The translations under genes and the position numbers were made by a program. DNA of 64,000 nt from Brucella haematophila (GTDB lineage Bacteria > Pseudomonadota > Alphaproteobacteria > Rhizobiales > Rhizobiaceae). Positions 34,580 to 44,339 of this stretch are shown one piece after another. Each line of letters opens with the position of its first letter. Positions within the stretch are counted from its first letter, which is position 1. The stretch covers positions 62,001-126,000 of the forward strand of contig NZ_VCPE01000015.1 of assembly GCF_005938105.1 (NCBI RefSeq), read 5' to 3'. Under the pieces are notes generated by a model. It had not been told where the DNA came from. It saw nothing but the letters and a program-made list of their open reading frames with translations, and ran no database searches.

Positions 34580-35487
34580 GCCGTGCGCTCCAGTGCATTG
34601 ACCAGAAGGTCTGTAAACCGCAACGCCTCCACCACCATGCCGAACATCAGAACCCCGGGCAACACTGTGTAACGGCCAGCTTTCACAAAGGGGAGTGAAC
34701 TCCACAAGGGGCTTTCTTGCAGCCTTTCCATTATATCTGGAGGGACCAGCGGCTCGAAAGCCACCAGCCGCAAATTCTGGTCCATCAAAGCCAGTTGTTC
34801 GAGACCGATCGTTTCAAAACCCCAATAATTTGCGGCACCTGTCCACGCATTCTTAAGACCAATCCGGCTCAAAACGCTTTGATAAAGCCCGCCCCCGCCA
34901 TAAATACGCGCGTGACGCAAATCCGCGAAATTGACCAGCGCCAGCGGCGGGGCGTTCATTTTGGCAATCCGTGCGGCATAATCATCAAATTGTCGGTCGG
35001 CTCGTTCCAGAAAATCGCGAGCCTGTACTTCGCGTCCGAGCGCCACCCCCAGCGCCTCTGTCGCCGCGATGGAACGGGATAAGGCGTCGCCACCCTCAGC
35101 ATAAATCGTGAGTTCAAGCACAGGCCCGATAGCTTCCAGCTTCGGCTTCAGTGGGGCGAGAAACGGCGTGGTCAGAATGAGTGTCGGTTTGATGCTCGCC
35201 AAAACTTCAAAATTGATCGCACTGGTAGCCCCCAGATCAGCGACGCCCGATGGCAGCTCCGGCTCAACCACCCACTTGCTCCAGTCGGCGCGCCCGGCTA
35301 TCGCAACCGGTGCAACTCCTAATGCCAGTATGGTGGATACCAGCCCATAATCCAGAGATACCACACGCTGCGTCACCGGCTCGACATCCGCCCGGGCAGA
35401 TGAGCCTTTCGCCAGACACAGACCTGCCGTAGCCTGAAGAAGACTACGGCGCGTCAGGAGGGAAAATGAAGCAAATTCAGACGTCAT
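34576..35487 (-). CDS. iron-siderophore periplasmic binding protein (FhuD/FecB type)
   Basis: 303 residues. The N-terminus MTSEFASFSLLTRRSLLQAT is a twin-arginine signal, followed by a type III binding-protein body: RVVSLDYGLVSTILALGVAP, VADLGATSAINFEVLASIKPTLIL and ANYWGFETIGLEQLALMDQNL. Such proteins carry ferric hydroxamates to a FecCD/FhuB permease. The start is 35487, seven codons inside the longest frame. Its downstream partner permease is broken by the IS, so uptake through this operon cannot work unless another permease serves it. Confidence 0.85.
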   Translation of the reverse strand: MTSEFASFSLLTRRSLLQATAGLCLAKGSSARADVEPVTQRVVSLDYGLVSTILALGVAPVAIAGRADWSKWVVEPELPSGVADLGATSAINFEVLASIKPTLILTTPFLAPLKPKLEAIGPVLELTIYAEGGDALSRSIAATEALGVALGREVQARDFLERADRQFDDYAARIAKMNAPPLALVNFADLRHARIYGGGGLYQSVLSRIGLKNAWTGAANYWGFETIGLEQLALMDQNLRLVAFEPLVPPDIMERLQESPLWSSLPFVKAGRYTVLPGVLMFGMVVEALRFTDLLVNALERTA

Positions 35488-35529
35488 AGACAACAGTTCT
35501 TGGAACAATGGTTTGGTGATACGCGAGGA

Positions 35530-36003
35530 TCAATGCGATGCGTTCAGCGGCTTGACAAAGAAGAGGCATGGATGATCCTCATGCCAAAGAGTGGGAAACG
35601 TCTCGGCCCGAATAAATCCGCTTCTGTCATAGAAAGCACGTGTCGCATCATACTGCGGCTCATCCTTGCCACGGGGTGCAAGCGTCTTCACGGTCAGGAG
35701 TTGGCAATTGGCTTCTCTCGCCACATGTTCGGCTGCCGCGAGCAACCGTTTTCCTATTCCGGCCCGGTGGTGCGACCGGCGCGAGGCAATGACCAGTATT
35801 TCCATCGCAGATGGCGGATGTTGCTTCAGCGCGACAAAGCCCACGATATCATCGCCGTCCTTGCAGCCGAACATCGGCAGTTCTTCCACCGCCTCGGCAC
35901 ATGCTTCGATCACCGCCGGTTCGTTGAACCAATCGGAGAGTTCCGACATGATATCCCGGCAAATCTGGCCCTTGTTTTCGACAATCTCTATTGCATCATG
36001 CAT
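35530..36003 (-). CDS. GNAT-family N-acetyltransferase
   Basis: 157 residues. The GNAT core is visible: IVGFVALKQHPPSAMEILVIAS (beta4), HHRAGIGKRLLAAAEHVA (the acetyl-CoA pyrophosphate loop RxxGIG) and RAFYDRSGFIRAE (beta5/alpha4). The start at 36003 follows GGGAG. It lies between the ECF sigma factor and the siderophore-binding protein. An analogy to the small acetylase of vicibactin synthesis is possible, but a general or antibiotic-type acetyltransferase cannot be excluded. Confidence 0.78.
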   Translation of the reverse strand: MHDAIEIVENKGQICRDIMSELSDWFNEPAVIEACAEAVEELPMFGCKDGDDIVGFVALKQHPPSAMEILVIASRRSHHRAGIGKRLLAAAEHVAREANCQLLTVKTLAPRGKDEPQYDATRAFYDRSGFIRAETFPTLWHEDHPCLFFVKPLNASH

Positions 36004-36032
36004 GGATAGCTCCCGCCTTTCGCGCATCGTTC

Positions 36033-36590
36033 TCAGGCATTCGTTCTGCGCCTGACAGGCATCTTCCGCTCGTCATTCGACCCAATAGCAGCCACACAGA
36101 GCCGATGTGCGTCCTTCAAAAGTCCGCAGACCAGTGCACAAGAAACTCCAGCCCGCTGGGCGATAACCTTTTGTGGAACTCCATCAAAATAATATTGCTC
36201 GTAAAACGCACGCGTGCGCGCCGGCATGATTTCCATGGCATGTCGAAAAGCCTGATATGCCTGACATTCGCGCACGTGCTCCTCCGGACTGCCATATTGC
36301 GCCATACAGCCGCTGGTTGGCTCTTCGACGAAGAGAGCTCTTTCGAATTCGCGGCGTCGAACATAATCTGTAGCGAGATTCCTCACCATCCGCGTCACGT
36401 AGGAAGCTGGGCGCTCCACCTCTGCCCCCAAAGGCGCGGAGATAAGCTGCAACATTACTTCCTGAACAATATCCTCCGCTACCGTTGCACTGCCTGTGAT
36501 GCGACGGGCAACTGCCAAAAGCTTTCTACGGATCAGAAGCGCTTCATGAACCTGACCATCCAATGTTGACTGTGAAAGATTGAGTGTCAT
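36033..36590 (-). CDS. ECF sigma factor (FecI/RpoI-like)
   Basis: About 185 residues. Region 2 reads RRKLLAVARRITGSATVAEDIVQEVMLQL with VERPASYVTRMVRNLATDYVRRREFER. Region 4 has AYQAFRHAMEIMPARTRAFYEQYYFDGVPQKVIAQRAGVSCALVCGLLKDA. This matches FecI-type ECF sigmas that drive siderophore genes, including RpoI of rhizobia. There is no FecR-type anti-sigma gene next to it, so control is probably at its own transcription (iron). Start candidates are MTLNLSQ at 36590 (AAGG upstream) and MQTWIS at 36620 (GGGG upstream). Confidence 0.85.
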   Translation of the reverse strand: MTLNLSQSTLDGQVHEALLIRRKLLAVARRITGSATVAEDIVQEVMLQLISAPLGAEVERPASYVTRMVRNLATDYVRRREFERALFVEEPTSGCMAQYGSPEEHVRECQAYQAFRHAMEIMPARTRAFYEQYYFDGVPQKVIAQRAGVSCALVCGLLKDAHRLCVAAIGSNDERKMPVRRRTNA

Positions 36591-36719
36591 TTCCGGGCCC
36601 TTCGAAATCCAAGTTTGCATTTCCCCGCCGAGTGACCACAGCAGCCTATAAAAGTGGATTGAAATAATCAAGATATATTTGGTTTCTTTTATCTGTTTGT
36701 TTTCGCAATATTTATCCGG

Positions 36720-37421
36720 TTAAGGTGGTAAGTGGCTCAGGTTCCAACGCAATCTGCTTCCATCGATCCCGTTCCTGCAAGCCTGGGCCAACGCCCAAAA
36801 ATATCGATTGCCATAGACATCAGAAAATTGTCCTCCCTGGATCGTCGTTCGCGCCGCTCCAGTCTGTTTTGTCATATGGCTTTCACACTCATTCAACGGG
36901 ATGCGCACTTTTGTGGGGTTGACCAGAAACCCTTGCCCCCAACATTTCAGAGCAGCCTCTTTTTGCACCCATGCCCACAGAAGCGCATCGTGCCGCTCCG
37001 TCCCATCAAGCTGCGCAATCGCTCTCAGCTCGACATCGGACAGCACCAGCGAAGCTACCGACTCAAGATCGTCTCGACGATCATTTTGAACAGCTTCCAG
37101 ATCAATACCAATGTCCGCATGTCGGCTCGTTGCAAGCAATAGGCAATTGGCATTGTGAGACAGGCTGAAGCGTATGTCATAGTCGGGCAGATAGGGCTTT
37201 CCGGCGGGATTGATCGCAATGTGAATTGACGATGCCGTTTGCCCGGTCATACGTGCAATGACCGAGCGGCAAAGTTGCCGCCCGGCAATAAACAGCTTGC
37301 GGCTCTGAGCAGAACGAAAGGCAGCTGCCCGGTCCCTTTCATCCATACTCAAGACATCTGTATTGCAGACAGTGTCATGCCTTAAGTGCAAGCAATGAAT
37401 AGCGACCTCGCCCGCGCTCAT
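36720..37421 (-). CDS. 4'-phosphopantetheinyl transferase (Sfp/EntD type)
   Basis: 233 residues with RQLCRSVIARM, NPAGKPYLPDYDIRFSLSHN, DIGIDLEAVQ (Mg-binding GIDxE) and WAWVQKEAALKCWGQG (the WxxKEA motif). It transfers phosphopantetheine from CoA onto the carrier-protein serine of the NRPS encoded upstream. The gene follows the monooxygenase by eight bases, so NRPS, monooxygenase and transferase form one minus-strand operon. The frame is complete. Confidence 0.93.
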   Translation of the reverse strand: MSAGEVAIHCLHLRHDTVCNTDVLSMDERDRAAAFRSAQSRKLFIAGRQLCRSVIARMTGQTASSIHIAINPAGKPYLPDYDIRFSLSHNANCLLLATSRHADIGIDLEAVQNDRRDDLESVASLVLSDVELRAIAQLDGTERHDALLWAWVQKEAALKCWGQGFLVNPTKVRIPLNECESHMTKQTGAARTTIQGGQFSDVYGNRYFWALAQACRNGIDGSRLRWNLSHLPP

Positions 37422-37429
37422 CGGATCGC

Positions 37430-38755
37430 TTATTCTGCGGCCTGAACAACATCAACATCATGCGATGGAACTTCGTCACCCGTTTCGGCTTGCCATCGCA
37501 CAATCGCGTCCGGCGGTGTAAGATCGAAATGCGGTCTTCCCAGAATTGAATTGGCGATGACCGCACTGCGCCAGGCCGCGAGGCTAAGTTGCGGCTCTGC
37601 AATTCCATGACTATGACGCCCGGCATTCATGACATAAATCCGATTGTCGCTTGGCCCGTCCCAGACAAGGGAGAAATCGCGTTCCAACACTGGATCGCCC
37701 AGCGAGTTCATAGCGAGCGGCGCATGCAGAGAATTCAGAAATTCCGGTAGAACAAAGCGATAGCCCGTTGCCAGAACGAGAGCGTCAACGGTCACCCTCT
37801 CTGTCGTCTGATCGAAACCGTTGTTCATGGTCAGGTGAATTTCGCTATCTGCATAGTCGGCGGCAACCACATCACGGTGCGGACAAAGCGAGATATCGCC
37901 CTCACCGCCAGCCGAATGGTCCAGCTTCCGTTCATAAAGGCGCCGATAGAGCTTTTTGAGCGTCGAAGCCGATATGCCGTCGCTGGCCAACATCTGGCGA
38001 TGGGTATGTGACAAGCGCAGGGGTTCCGGCAATCCATGGAAGCAATCCATATAGCCCGGTGTGAACAGTTCATTTGTGAACGGTGTGGCATCCAGCGGCT
38101 CGAAATTCGGCCTGCGGCTGATCCAATAGATGGAGGCATCTGGATTGGTGTCGAGAAGTGCATCGATAATCTCTGCGCCGCTTTGCCCGCCGCCAATAAC
38201 GGCTATGCGCTGCGCTTTCACCGAGCCGAGTTTGTCGGCTGCGACGCTGTTATGAAAGAACACGTTCTGGGGAAGGTTCACCACCCAATCGGGCATCGAA
38301 GGCTGTTTGCCAACAGCCACAGACAGATTGCGCGTCTTCACCTCTTCACCATTGATCCGGACACGGAAGTGATGATCGTCAAAGCGCACATCCTCGACAC
38401 GGGTATCGAAACGCAATGACTTCAACCCTGTTGCCACCCATTCAAGATAATTGGCAAATTCCCTGCGGGGTACGGCTTCATATTCAGCATTCAGGAATTG
38501 ATAGAAGCGCTTGTGCTTGACCAGATAGGAAAGGAAACTCCACGGGCTCGTGGGGTTCGTTCCGGTGACGAGGTCTTTCAAGAACGACGTCTGCATTTCC
38601 GCGCCCGGCAACAACATCCCGGGATGCCACGCGAAGGCTGGTCGCTTGTCGAAAAAACGCGCCTTGATGTCGGGTATGGAGTCCAACTGGGCAGCCAGAC
38701 TGAGATTGAAAGGGCCAATTCCGGCGCCCACAAGATCGAGCACTTCAGAGGACAT
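37430..38755 (-). CDS. L-lysine/L-ornithine N-hydroxylase (IucD/PvdA/VbsO family)
   Basis: A 441-residue FAD- and NADPH-dependent monooxygenase. The FAD site VGAGIGPFNLSLA is near the N-terminus. Then come WHPGMLLPGAEMQTSFLKDL (substrate region), IAVIGGGQSGAEI (NADPH site) and LVLATGYRF (ATGY motif). It hydroxylates the side-chain amine of lysine or ornithine, the first step to a hydroxamate. Lysine versus ornithine cannot be decided from these motifs. I start at 38755 (MSSEVLDL) because AGGAG lies upstream; the longer frame starts 22 codons earlier without one. Confidence 0.9.
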   Translation of the reverse strand: MSSEVLDLVGAGIGPFNLSLAAQLDSIPDIKARFFDKRPAFAWHPGMLLPGAEMQTSFLKDLVTGTNPTSPWSFLSYLVKHKRFYQFLNAEYEAVPRREFANYLEWVATGLKSLRFDTRVEDVRFDDHHFRVRINGEEVKTRNLSVAVGKQPSMPDWVVNLPQNVFFHNSVAADKLGSVKAQRIAVIGGGQSGAEIIDALLDTNPDASIYWISRRPNFEPLDATPFTNELFTPGYMDCFHGLPEPLRLSHTHRQMLASDGISASTLKKLYRRLYERKLDHSAGGEGDISLCPHRDVVAADYADSEIHLTMNNGFDQTTERVTVDALVLATGYRFVLPEFLNSLHAPLAMNSLGDPVLERDFSLVWDGPSDNRIYVMNAGRHSHGIAEPQLSLAAWRSAVIANSILGRPHFDLTPPDAIVRWQAETGDEVPSHDVDVVQAAE

Positions 38756-38864
38756 GATGTATCTCCTGTTAGGCAGTCGAAAGAAACTGGGAGGACAGTT
38801 TTCTTCACGGAACTGCAGCACGACAAACGCGCAAGGTTTGACTAAGGCCGGGTGACAAAGCCAC

Positions 38865-41800
38865 TCAGGTTAATTCGCTAGTCCTATGCAATTCTGTTAC
38901 CAGCGCCTCATCGAGCCTGCGCGCAAAACGCTGGTGGAAAGGCGATTTGCCGATAATCGTCAGATGGTTGGTGCCATTGACGATCTCGGGCGCCGTCGCC
39001 TTGGACGAGTATCGGCGCCAATCGATGACGTTGAGAGAGCGGGTCAGAGAATCCTCTGCCGCAAAGGCATGAATGCGAAAATCACTTTGCGAGAGCTTGT
39101 AGTTGCGGAATATCATCGCATTGTCGAGGAGCACCCAGAATGTATGTTCTTCAGAACCAATATCTGGCCCGTCTACCGGCAGGACAACATCGTGTTTCAC
39201 GACATGGCTGAGAAACTGTTCATAGATTTCGCTGTCCATAGCCGCAAACAGTCTCTGCCAATCATCGCGCATCGGTGCCACAGTCAGCCATTCCTGGACA
39301 CGCCGGTGGGTCTGGTCACGGATACCCTCCTCAAAACGCGGTAAAATTCCAACTGTAAACTCTTCGTCCATATCGCAGACATCAACCATACCGATCATGC
39401 GCAGATCGATATCGTTTCCAAGCTGATGCGCTGCCTCATAAGCGAGCAGCCCACCCCACGACCAGCCAAGAAAAGCGCAAGGCCGCCCCTTGGCCAAACG
39501 CCGCACTTCCTCGGCATAACGCGCGGTGATATCCTCAACCCGTGTGCTTAGCGTCTTGGTTTCGCTGAGCGAATAACAGATAAACCCTGTCGCTGGCTGA
39601 TCTGGACCCAGATAATCGACAAGCCGCATATATTCACGCGTACTGACAAGCAGCCCCGGGAAGCAATAGAGCACCGGGCGGTCGCCACTACGGCGCAAAT
39701 AGATCACGTTGACGCCGGTATCCTCACGCGATCCATCGAGTGCCGCAGCAAGATCGCGCACCGTCGGATGATTGAACATATCCGCAATTGTCAGTGGCCA
39801 GTCCGGATGGTGGGTCTTGAGACGAGACACGATACGGACTGCCGCAAGGGATTGCCCCCCGATATCGAAGAAATTCTCGGTAACGCCGATATCCGGAATG
39901 TCGAGCACATCGCGCCAGACCGCTAGGATAACCCTCTCTCGATCATTTTCTGGCGCAATGGCCTCGCGTTCCAAAAGCGGCGACGGAAGAGCAGCACGGT
40001 CCAACTTGCTGTTGGGGCCCATTGGCAGCTTATCGATCAGCATGATCGTCTGCGGCACCATATAATCCGGTAGTGCAACCATGGCGGCGCGGCGCAGTTC
40101 CGTCACAGTGACGGTTTCGCCCTCCCGCGGGACGACATAAGCAACCAGCGACGAACGGGCACCATCGCGGTGCAGCAGAACGACCGTCTCGGCAACGCGT
40201 GGATCGGCACTCAACACGGCTTCAATCTCACCTGGCTCAATGCGGTAACCGCGCAGCTTGATTTGATGATCGACCCGACCGGCAAATTCAACAATGCCGT
40301 CTTCACGCCATCGTCCGAGATCGCCGGATTTATACATTCGACCAGCGCCTGACGAGAAAGGATCGGGAATGAACCGCTCTTCCGTCAAATCCGGGCGTCC
40401 TTGATAACCACGAGCGAGACCACTACCGCCGATGTAAATCTCGCCGACAACGCCAACCGGCACAGGAACCATATCCTCATCGAGAATATAGATTCTCCGA
40501 TCGCCAACGCCTCTTCCGATAGGCGCCACTGTGCCTTCGAAGCGCGTTCCCAACGGAATTTTCCAGATCATCGGCGTCATGATGGTTTCGGTCGGACCAT
40601 AACCATTGATGAGGAGTGGGGCCTGAAGATTATCGTTGATCATGTCGAAAACGGCATGCGGCAAAGCCTCGCCGCCAAATGAATACAGCCGCAAAGCCGG
40701 AATATCTGGATTCTCGCGGGCATATTCGGCCAGCCCGCGCACATAGCTTGTCGGAAGGCTGGCATTGTTGACCCCGTGCTTGCGCATCAGCGCGAAAGCC
40801 TCATCAGGAGTTGCAAGCTTGTCCGATGTCAGAACCACGCTGCCGCCAGCCATCAGCGGCACCATCCAGCGTTCATGCCCACCATCGGACGTGAACGGCA
40901 GGACCGGATATTCACACGATACCTCGCTCATTTCATAAATGCGCAAGGTCGCCTTGCAGTGATGCGCCAACGGACCATGCTCAACCGCCACGCCCTTCGG
41001 AACACCCGTGGAACCGGATGTATAAATGACATAGGCAAGCTGACCCGGCGCAATGACAGTCACCGGAGGCTCAGCGCTTTCCTGTGACAGATCCAGCCGA
41101 TCTATATCTAGCCTCGGTGTGACGACATCCTGCGGAAGACTTTCGAGAAAACGTTTACGGGTGATGATCAGTGAAAGGCCTGGCGCAGAAAGAATATGCC
41201 GATTGCGGGCTTCGGGGTGATCCGGTTCAACCGGTGTGAAGGCGCCCCCGGCCTTCATGATAGCCAGAATGGCAATTATCGCTTCGATGGATTTATCGAG
41301 CGCCACTGCGACGCGTTTTTCGGGCCCGATACCCAGGGCAATCAGGTGATGCGCGAGACGATTGGCCGAGGCTTCCAACTCGCCGTGGGTGATGGAGCGG
41401 TCACCTTGTGCAACGGCAAACGCACCGGGACGGCGCAACGCCTGCGCCGCGATCACTTCATGCACTGGCACACCATCATCCGGCTGCGGCTGATCTGGAT
41501 AAGGCGCAGACAGTTGTTCCAGTTCCGTGCTCGAAACAAACGGAATTTCGCGGATAAGCGCTGTCGGATCATCGTTCAGGCACGAGAACGCAATCTTGAA
41601 AGCACGGGCGAAACGGACAACATGCCGACGATCCTGCTTTTGTGGATCGAAACCGAACACAACTTTGAAACCGCCTTTGCTGGCCGGGCGAACAGTGACG
41701 ACCAGTTCGGCATCCCGGCGCGCTGGTGGCTCTATGATGACGCGTATGGAAGAATCGTCAGGAGCAAATGCCGGCCTCAGGTCAAGAATAGTTCTGGCAA

Positions 41801-42821
41801 GCGCCGTGGTTTCGAAACTCTCATCCCGACGCAGAAGGCTATCGGCCAATGTCTCGAATGGTATGAAGTGTTGCCTGGAGACGGCAATCTCCCGTTCGAG
41901 ATGCTGTCTGGTCTCTTCCAGTGTCATGCCGCCATTGACTTCAGCGGAGAGAACCAGAGTGTCTTCTGTTCGTGTCGTGAAATCGGCAGCTCCGTCTCTG
42001 GTAGTTAGGCCGATCCGTTGTGTTCCATAGCCCGAGTAACGCCGTAACGCCACGGCGAGGCCCGTCAGAAGATCAAGTTCGAGTTGTTTCGCTGAGGTGG
42101 AACAACCGCTTTCAACGTGTATCTCTGTTTCCGTCCAATTTTCCGGCTCCGGCCCGAGGGGCAATACCGGAGTGAGGACTGCGATATTTTCCTGCCTTCC
42201 AAGTCGGTCGAGCCAGAAGCCTACCTTGTCCGCAGACGGTGTGATTGTTGCAGCTTTTTCGAGTGACCATGTGGTCGGCGAAGCTTCTGCGGCTTCATCG
42301 GCGCTGCTACGCAAGCAAGCTACGAAGTCGTCAGCAAGTCGTCCCAGCGCCACGCTGTCGGCAACAATTGCATGCAGGGAGAACAGGACCCCGACGGCCT
42401 TATCTTCACGTTTGAATAGAATGAAACGCGCGGGATTTTCCTGCTCAAGATCAATCTGCCGGTCGCGTTCCGAACGCGCCACAGCCAGCATGACTTCATC
42501 AATTTCTACACCCGCCGTCACTTGTTGTTCAACAATATCGACCCGACCAGCGTGTGGTATATGCTGATAAACAACACCACCCGGTTTGAGTTCAAATCGA
42601 CGCGTGATGAGTGGGTGTCTTGCGGACAGCTGCGCCAATCGTTCCGCAGCAAAATTCGCATCGATATCGCCCAGCGCTAGCCCCAGCATCTGGCGACCAT
42701 AGATGCTTTCATTTCCGATAGCCGACAGTATCCAGATGCGTGATTGTGTCGACGACAGCGGCCATGCAGCTGGCTTCCGTTGATCGCCACTCACTCCCAA
42801 TATCTTACCGTCGATATTCAT
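38865..42821 (-). CDS. one-module NRPS (C-A-T-TE) of a hydroxamate siderophore
   Basis: 1318 residues. The condensation domain (about 20-430) has its active-site motif altered to LHAIVADS (149-156), keeping His150 and Asp155. The adenylation domain (about 450-950) has YTSGSTGVPKG (600-610), GYGPTE (740-745) and the catalytic Lys in PNSKLDRA (K939). The carrier domain has FFDIGGQSLAAV with phosphopantetheine Ser991. The thioesterase has GWSWGG with nucleophile Ser1121. One module ending in a thioesterase resembles EntF and VbsS, which act several times and release a cyclic or trimeric product. Combined with the hydroxylase and acyltransferase, a hydroxamate oligomer is predicted. Its exact structure is unknown. 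Confidence 0.9.
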   Translation of the reverse strand: MNIDGKILGVSGDQRKPAAWPLSSTQSRIWILSAIGNESIYGRQMLGLALGDIDANFAAERLAQLSARHPLITRRFELKPGGVVYQHIPHAGRVDIVEQQVTAGVEIDEVMLAVARSERDRQIDLEQENPARFILFKREDKAVGVLFSLHAIVADSVALGRLADDFVACLRSSADEAAEASPTTWSLEKAATITPSADKVGFWLDRLGRQENIAVLTPVLPLGPEPENWTETEIHVESGCSTSAKQLELDLLTGLAVALRRYSGYGTQRIGLTTRDGAADFTTRTEDTLVLSAEVNGGMTLEETRQHLEREIAVSRQHFIPFETLADSLLRRDESFETTALARTILDLRPAFAPDDSSIRVIIEPPARRDAELVVTVRPASKGGFKVVFGFDPQKQDRRHVVRFARAFKIAFSCLNDDPTALIREIPFVSSTELEQLSAPYPDQPQPDDGVPVHEVIAAQALRRPGAFAVAQGDRSITHGELEASANRLAHHLIALGIGPEKRVAVALDKSIEAIIAILAIMKAGGAFTPVEPDHPEARNRHILSAPGLSLIITRKRFLESLPQDVVTPRLDIDRLDLSQESAEPPVTVIAPGQLAYVIYTSGSTGVPKGVAVEHGPLAHHCKATLRIYEMSEVSCEYPVLPFTSDGGHERWMVPLMAGGSVVLTSDKLATPDEAFALMRKHGVNNASLPTSYVRGLAEYARENPDIPALRLYSFGGEALPHAVFDMINDNLQAPLLINGYGPTETIMTPMIWKIPLGTRFEGTVAPIGRGVGDRRIYILDEDMVPVPVGVVGEIYIGGSGLARGYQGRPDLTEERFIPDPFSSGAGRMYKSGDLGRWREDGIVEFAGRVDHQIKLRGYRIEPGEIEAVLSADPRVAETVVLLHRDGARSSLVAYVVPREGETVTVTELRRAAMVALPDYMVPQTIMLIDKLPMGPNSKLDRAALPSPLLEREAIAPENDRERVILAVWRDVLDIPDIGVTENFFDIGGQSLAAVRIVSRLKTHHPDWPLTIADMFNHPTVRDLAAALDGSREDTGVNVIYLRRSGDRPVLYCFPGLLVSTREYMRLVDYLGPDQPATGFICYSLSETKTLSTRVEDITARYAEEVRRLAKGRPCAFLGWSWGGLLAYEAAHQLGNDIDLRMIGMVDVCDMDEEFTVGILPRFEEGIRDQTHRRVQEWLTVAPMRDDWQRLFAAMDSEIYEQFLSHVVKHDVVLPVDGPDIGSEEHTFWVLLDNAMIFRNYKLSQSDFRIHAFAAEDSLTRSLNVIDWRRYSSKATAPEIVNGTNHLTIIGKSPFHQRFARRLDEALVTELHRTSELT

Positions 42822-43122
42822 ATTGTTTTCATCCTAAGATAAAATCAAAAATATTCTCATCAGAACGAGAATCTGAAGAAAAAGTATTATACTTCTCATT
42901 ATTTCTTCGAGAATAAGCGCCGAATATCACATATTTTATTCTCCATCATTTTTCTGATGCTTGATAGACGAATGAGGTCGATAAAAATTCAGAAATTTTA
43001 TCCGCGCAGGTTTCAATTTTTCTCTGAATTTTTCGCTAGTCCAATCGTCATTCCAAAGACAACATACGCGCCATCACAGGCACAGCAGCCAATTGGAATT
43101 TCCAGAAATTGGAGAACTGACG
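42822..43122. promoter_or_regulatory. AT-rich divergent promoter region of siderophore genes
   Basis: 301 bases between the NRPS and acyltransferase starts, far more AT-rich than the genes. ATTCTC (42854-42859) and GAGAAT (42868-42873) form an inverted repeat with an 8-base spacer. A second pair TTCTC...GAGAA spans 42894-42913. The same GAGAATA element is a perfect 14-base palindrome at 45657-45670 upstream of the porins. This is a candidate binding site for an iron-responsive regulator, but it matches no consensus I can name with certainty. Confidence 0.45.
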
Positions 43123-44289
43123 ATGGATACATCGCCAATGAGAGAACGTTCCTTCGAGGTTGGAGGCACTGCAACCAGCGTAAATCTGCGCCTGCCCGAC
43201 AAGGGCTTTGCAAGTCATGCAAACGCTATAGGAAACGTATTGCCAATGCTGTTCGGCCACGTTGTTGCCGGTGCGAATGGCTTTAGCGTCAAGCGTAACG
43301 GCAGGGATATTGCGGCTGGCACATTTTCAAGTGCAAGCGACCCTAGCCTGGATTTCGAAACACTGCCTCCTGCGACCACGGAGGCTGAGAGCGCAATACT
43401 TGCCGTACTGGAAGCGCTTTTCACATGCCACCCGGATCTGCCCTCTGTAAAGGTGACGCTACCACCCTATTGTGACCCCACAGACCTTCTGGCAAGTGGC
43501 GCAATGGAGCGGATGGAGGATGGATTCATTTCCCGTCCCGAATTCCTATTCCAGCTGGCGCAACTTTGGATTGGAAGTGCTGCCCATGGATATCCCGCTG
43601 TATCGACCGAGACCAACGGGATCCACCATCCAATGCGCCCGCCGAAGCCACGCGGCATCGTCTATCAACGGTACATCCCCTGGATCGACAAGGTTTTGGC
43701 CTTCCATGTTGCAGATTTAGAAGGCGATCTGGAGCATTTTCACCGCTGGATGAATGATCCTCGTGTTTCAGCAATTTGGGAAGACCATGGCAGCCTCGAT
43801 TATCACCGCGATTTCCTCAATGGACGGCTGGCTGATCCACGCACATTGCCACTGATAGGGACGTTCGATGGTGTCCCCTTCGGATACTTCGAACTCTATT
43901 GGGCAAAGGAAGACCGGCTCGGCCCATATTATGATGCAGCCCCATATGATCGCGGCTGGCATGTCGCGATTGGCGAGGATGCATTCAGGGGCAAGGCTTT
44001 CGTCAGCGCCTGGCTGCCTTCTTTAATGCATTACATGTTTCTTGCGGACTCCCGAACAACCCGGATCGTTGGAGAACCCGTTCACCACCATCAGCAGCAG
44101 ATACGCAACCTCGACCGGTCAGGCTTTGCCAAGATCAAGCACGTCCAGTTTCCCCATAAGAAGGCGCTGCTGGTCATGTTGTTGCGCGAACGTTTTTTTG
44201 CAGACCGGCTGCTTTCTCCCGATCTCGGCAGCCTAACCGATGAACAGGGGCGCCCGGTCATTGGCTCCTTGTCCCGCGATACAGGTTGA
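43123..44289 (+). CDS. IucB/VbsA-type hydroxylamine acyltransferase
   Basis: 388 residues. The C-terminal half is a GNAT-fold AlcB/IucB domain: FHRWMNDPRVSAIWEDHGS, GVPFGYFELYWAKEDRLGPYY, RGWHVAIGEDAFRGKAFVSAW and the active-site stretch GEPVHHHQQQIRNLDRSGF. It transfers an acyl group from acyl-CoA to the N-hydroxylated amine, giving the hydroxamate. The start is 43123 (MDTSPMRE), nine bases after GGAG; a longer frame from 43093 lacks a site. It is divergent from the NRPS and followed by the PLP-enzyme gene 50 bases later. Confidence 0.88.
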   Translation: MDTSPMRERSFEVGGTATSVNLRLPDKGFASHANAIGNVLPMLFGHVVAGANGFSVKRNGRDIAAGTFSSASDPSLDFETLPPATTEAESAILAVLEALFTCHPDLPSVKVTLPPYCDPTDLLASGAMERMEDGFISRPEFLFQLAQLWIGSAAHGYPAVSTETNGIHHPMRPPKPRGIVYQRYIPWIDKVLAFHVADLEGDLEHFHRWMNDPRVSAIWEDHGSLDYHRDFLNGRLADPRTLPLIGTFDGVPFGYFELYWAKEDRLGPYYDAAPYDRGWHVAIGEDAFRGKAFVSAWLPSLMHYMFLADSRTTRIVGEPVHHHQQQIRNLDRSGFAKIKHVQFPHKKALLVMLLRERFFADRLLSPDLGSLTDEQGRPVIGSLSRDTG

Positions 44290-44339
44290 GCGCCGGAAAC
44301 GAACATCCGCTAACCAGTTTCTGTCTTGCGAGGATAATC

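Noticed and set aside
34580-34705. Longer start for the truncated FecCD permease
   Set aside because: It lies inside the binding-protein gene; the overlapping ATG at 34579 is the natural start.
41196-42008. A 270-codon frame opposite the NRPS
   Set aside because: No recognisable protein; the NRPS strand carries the domains.
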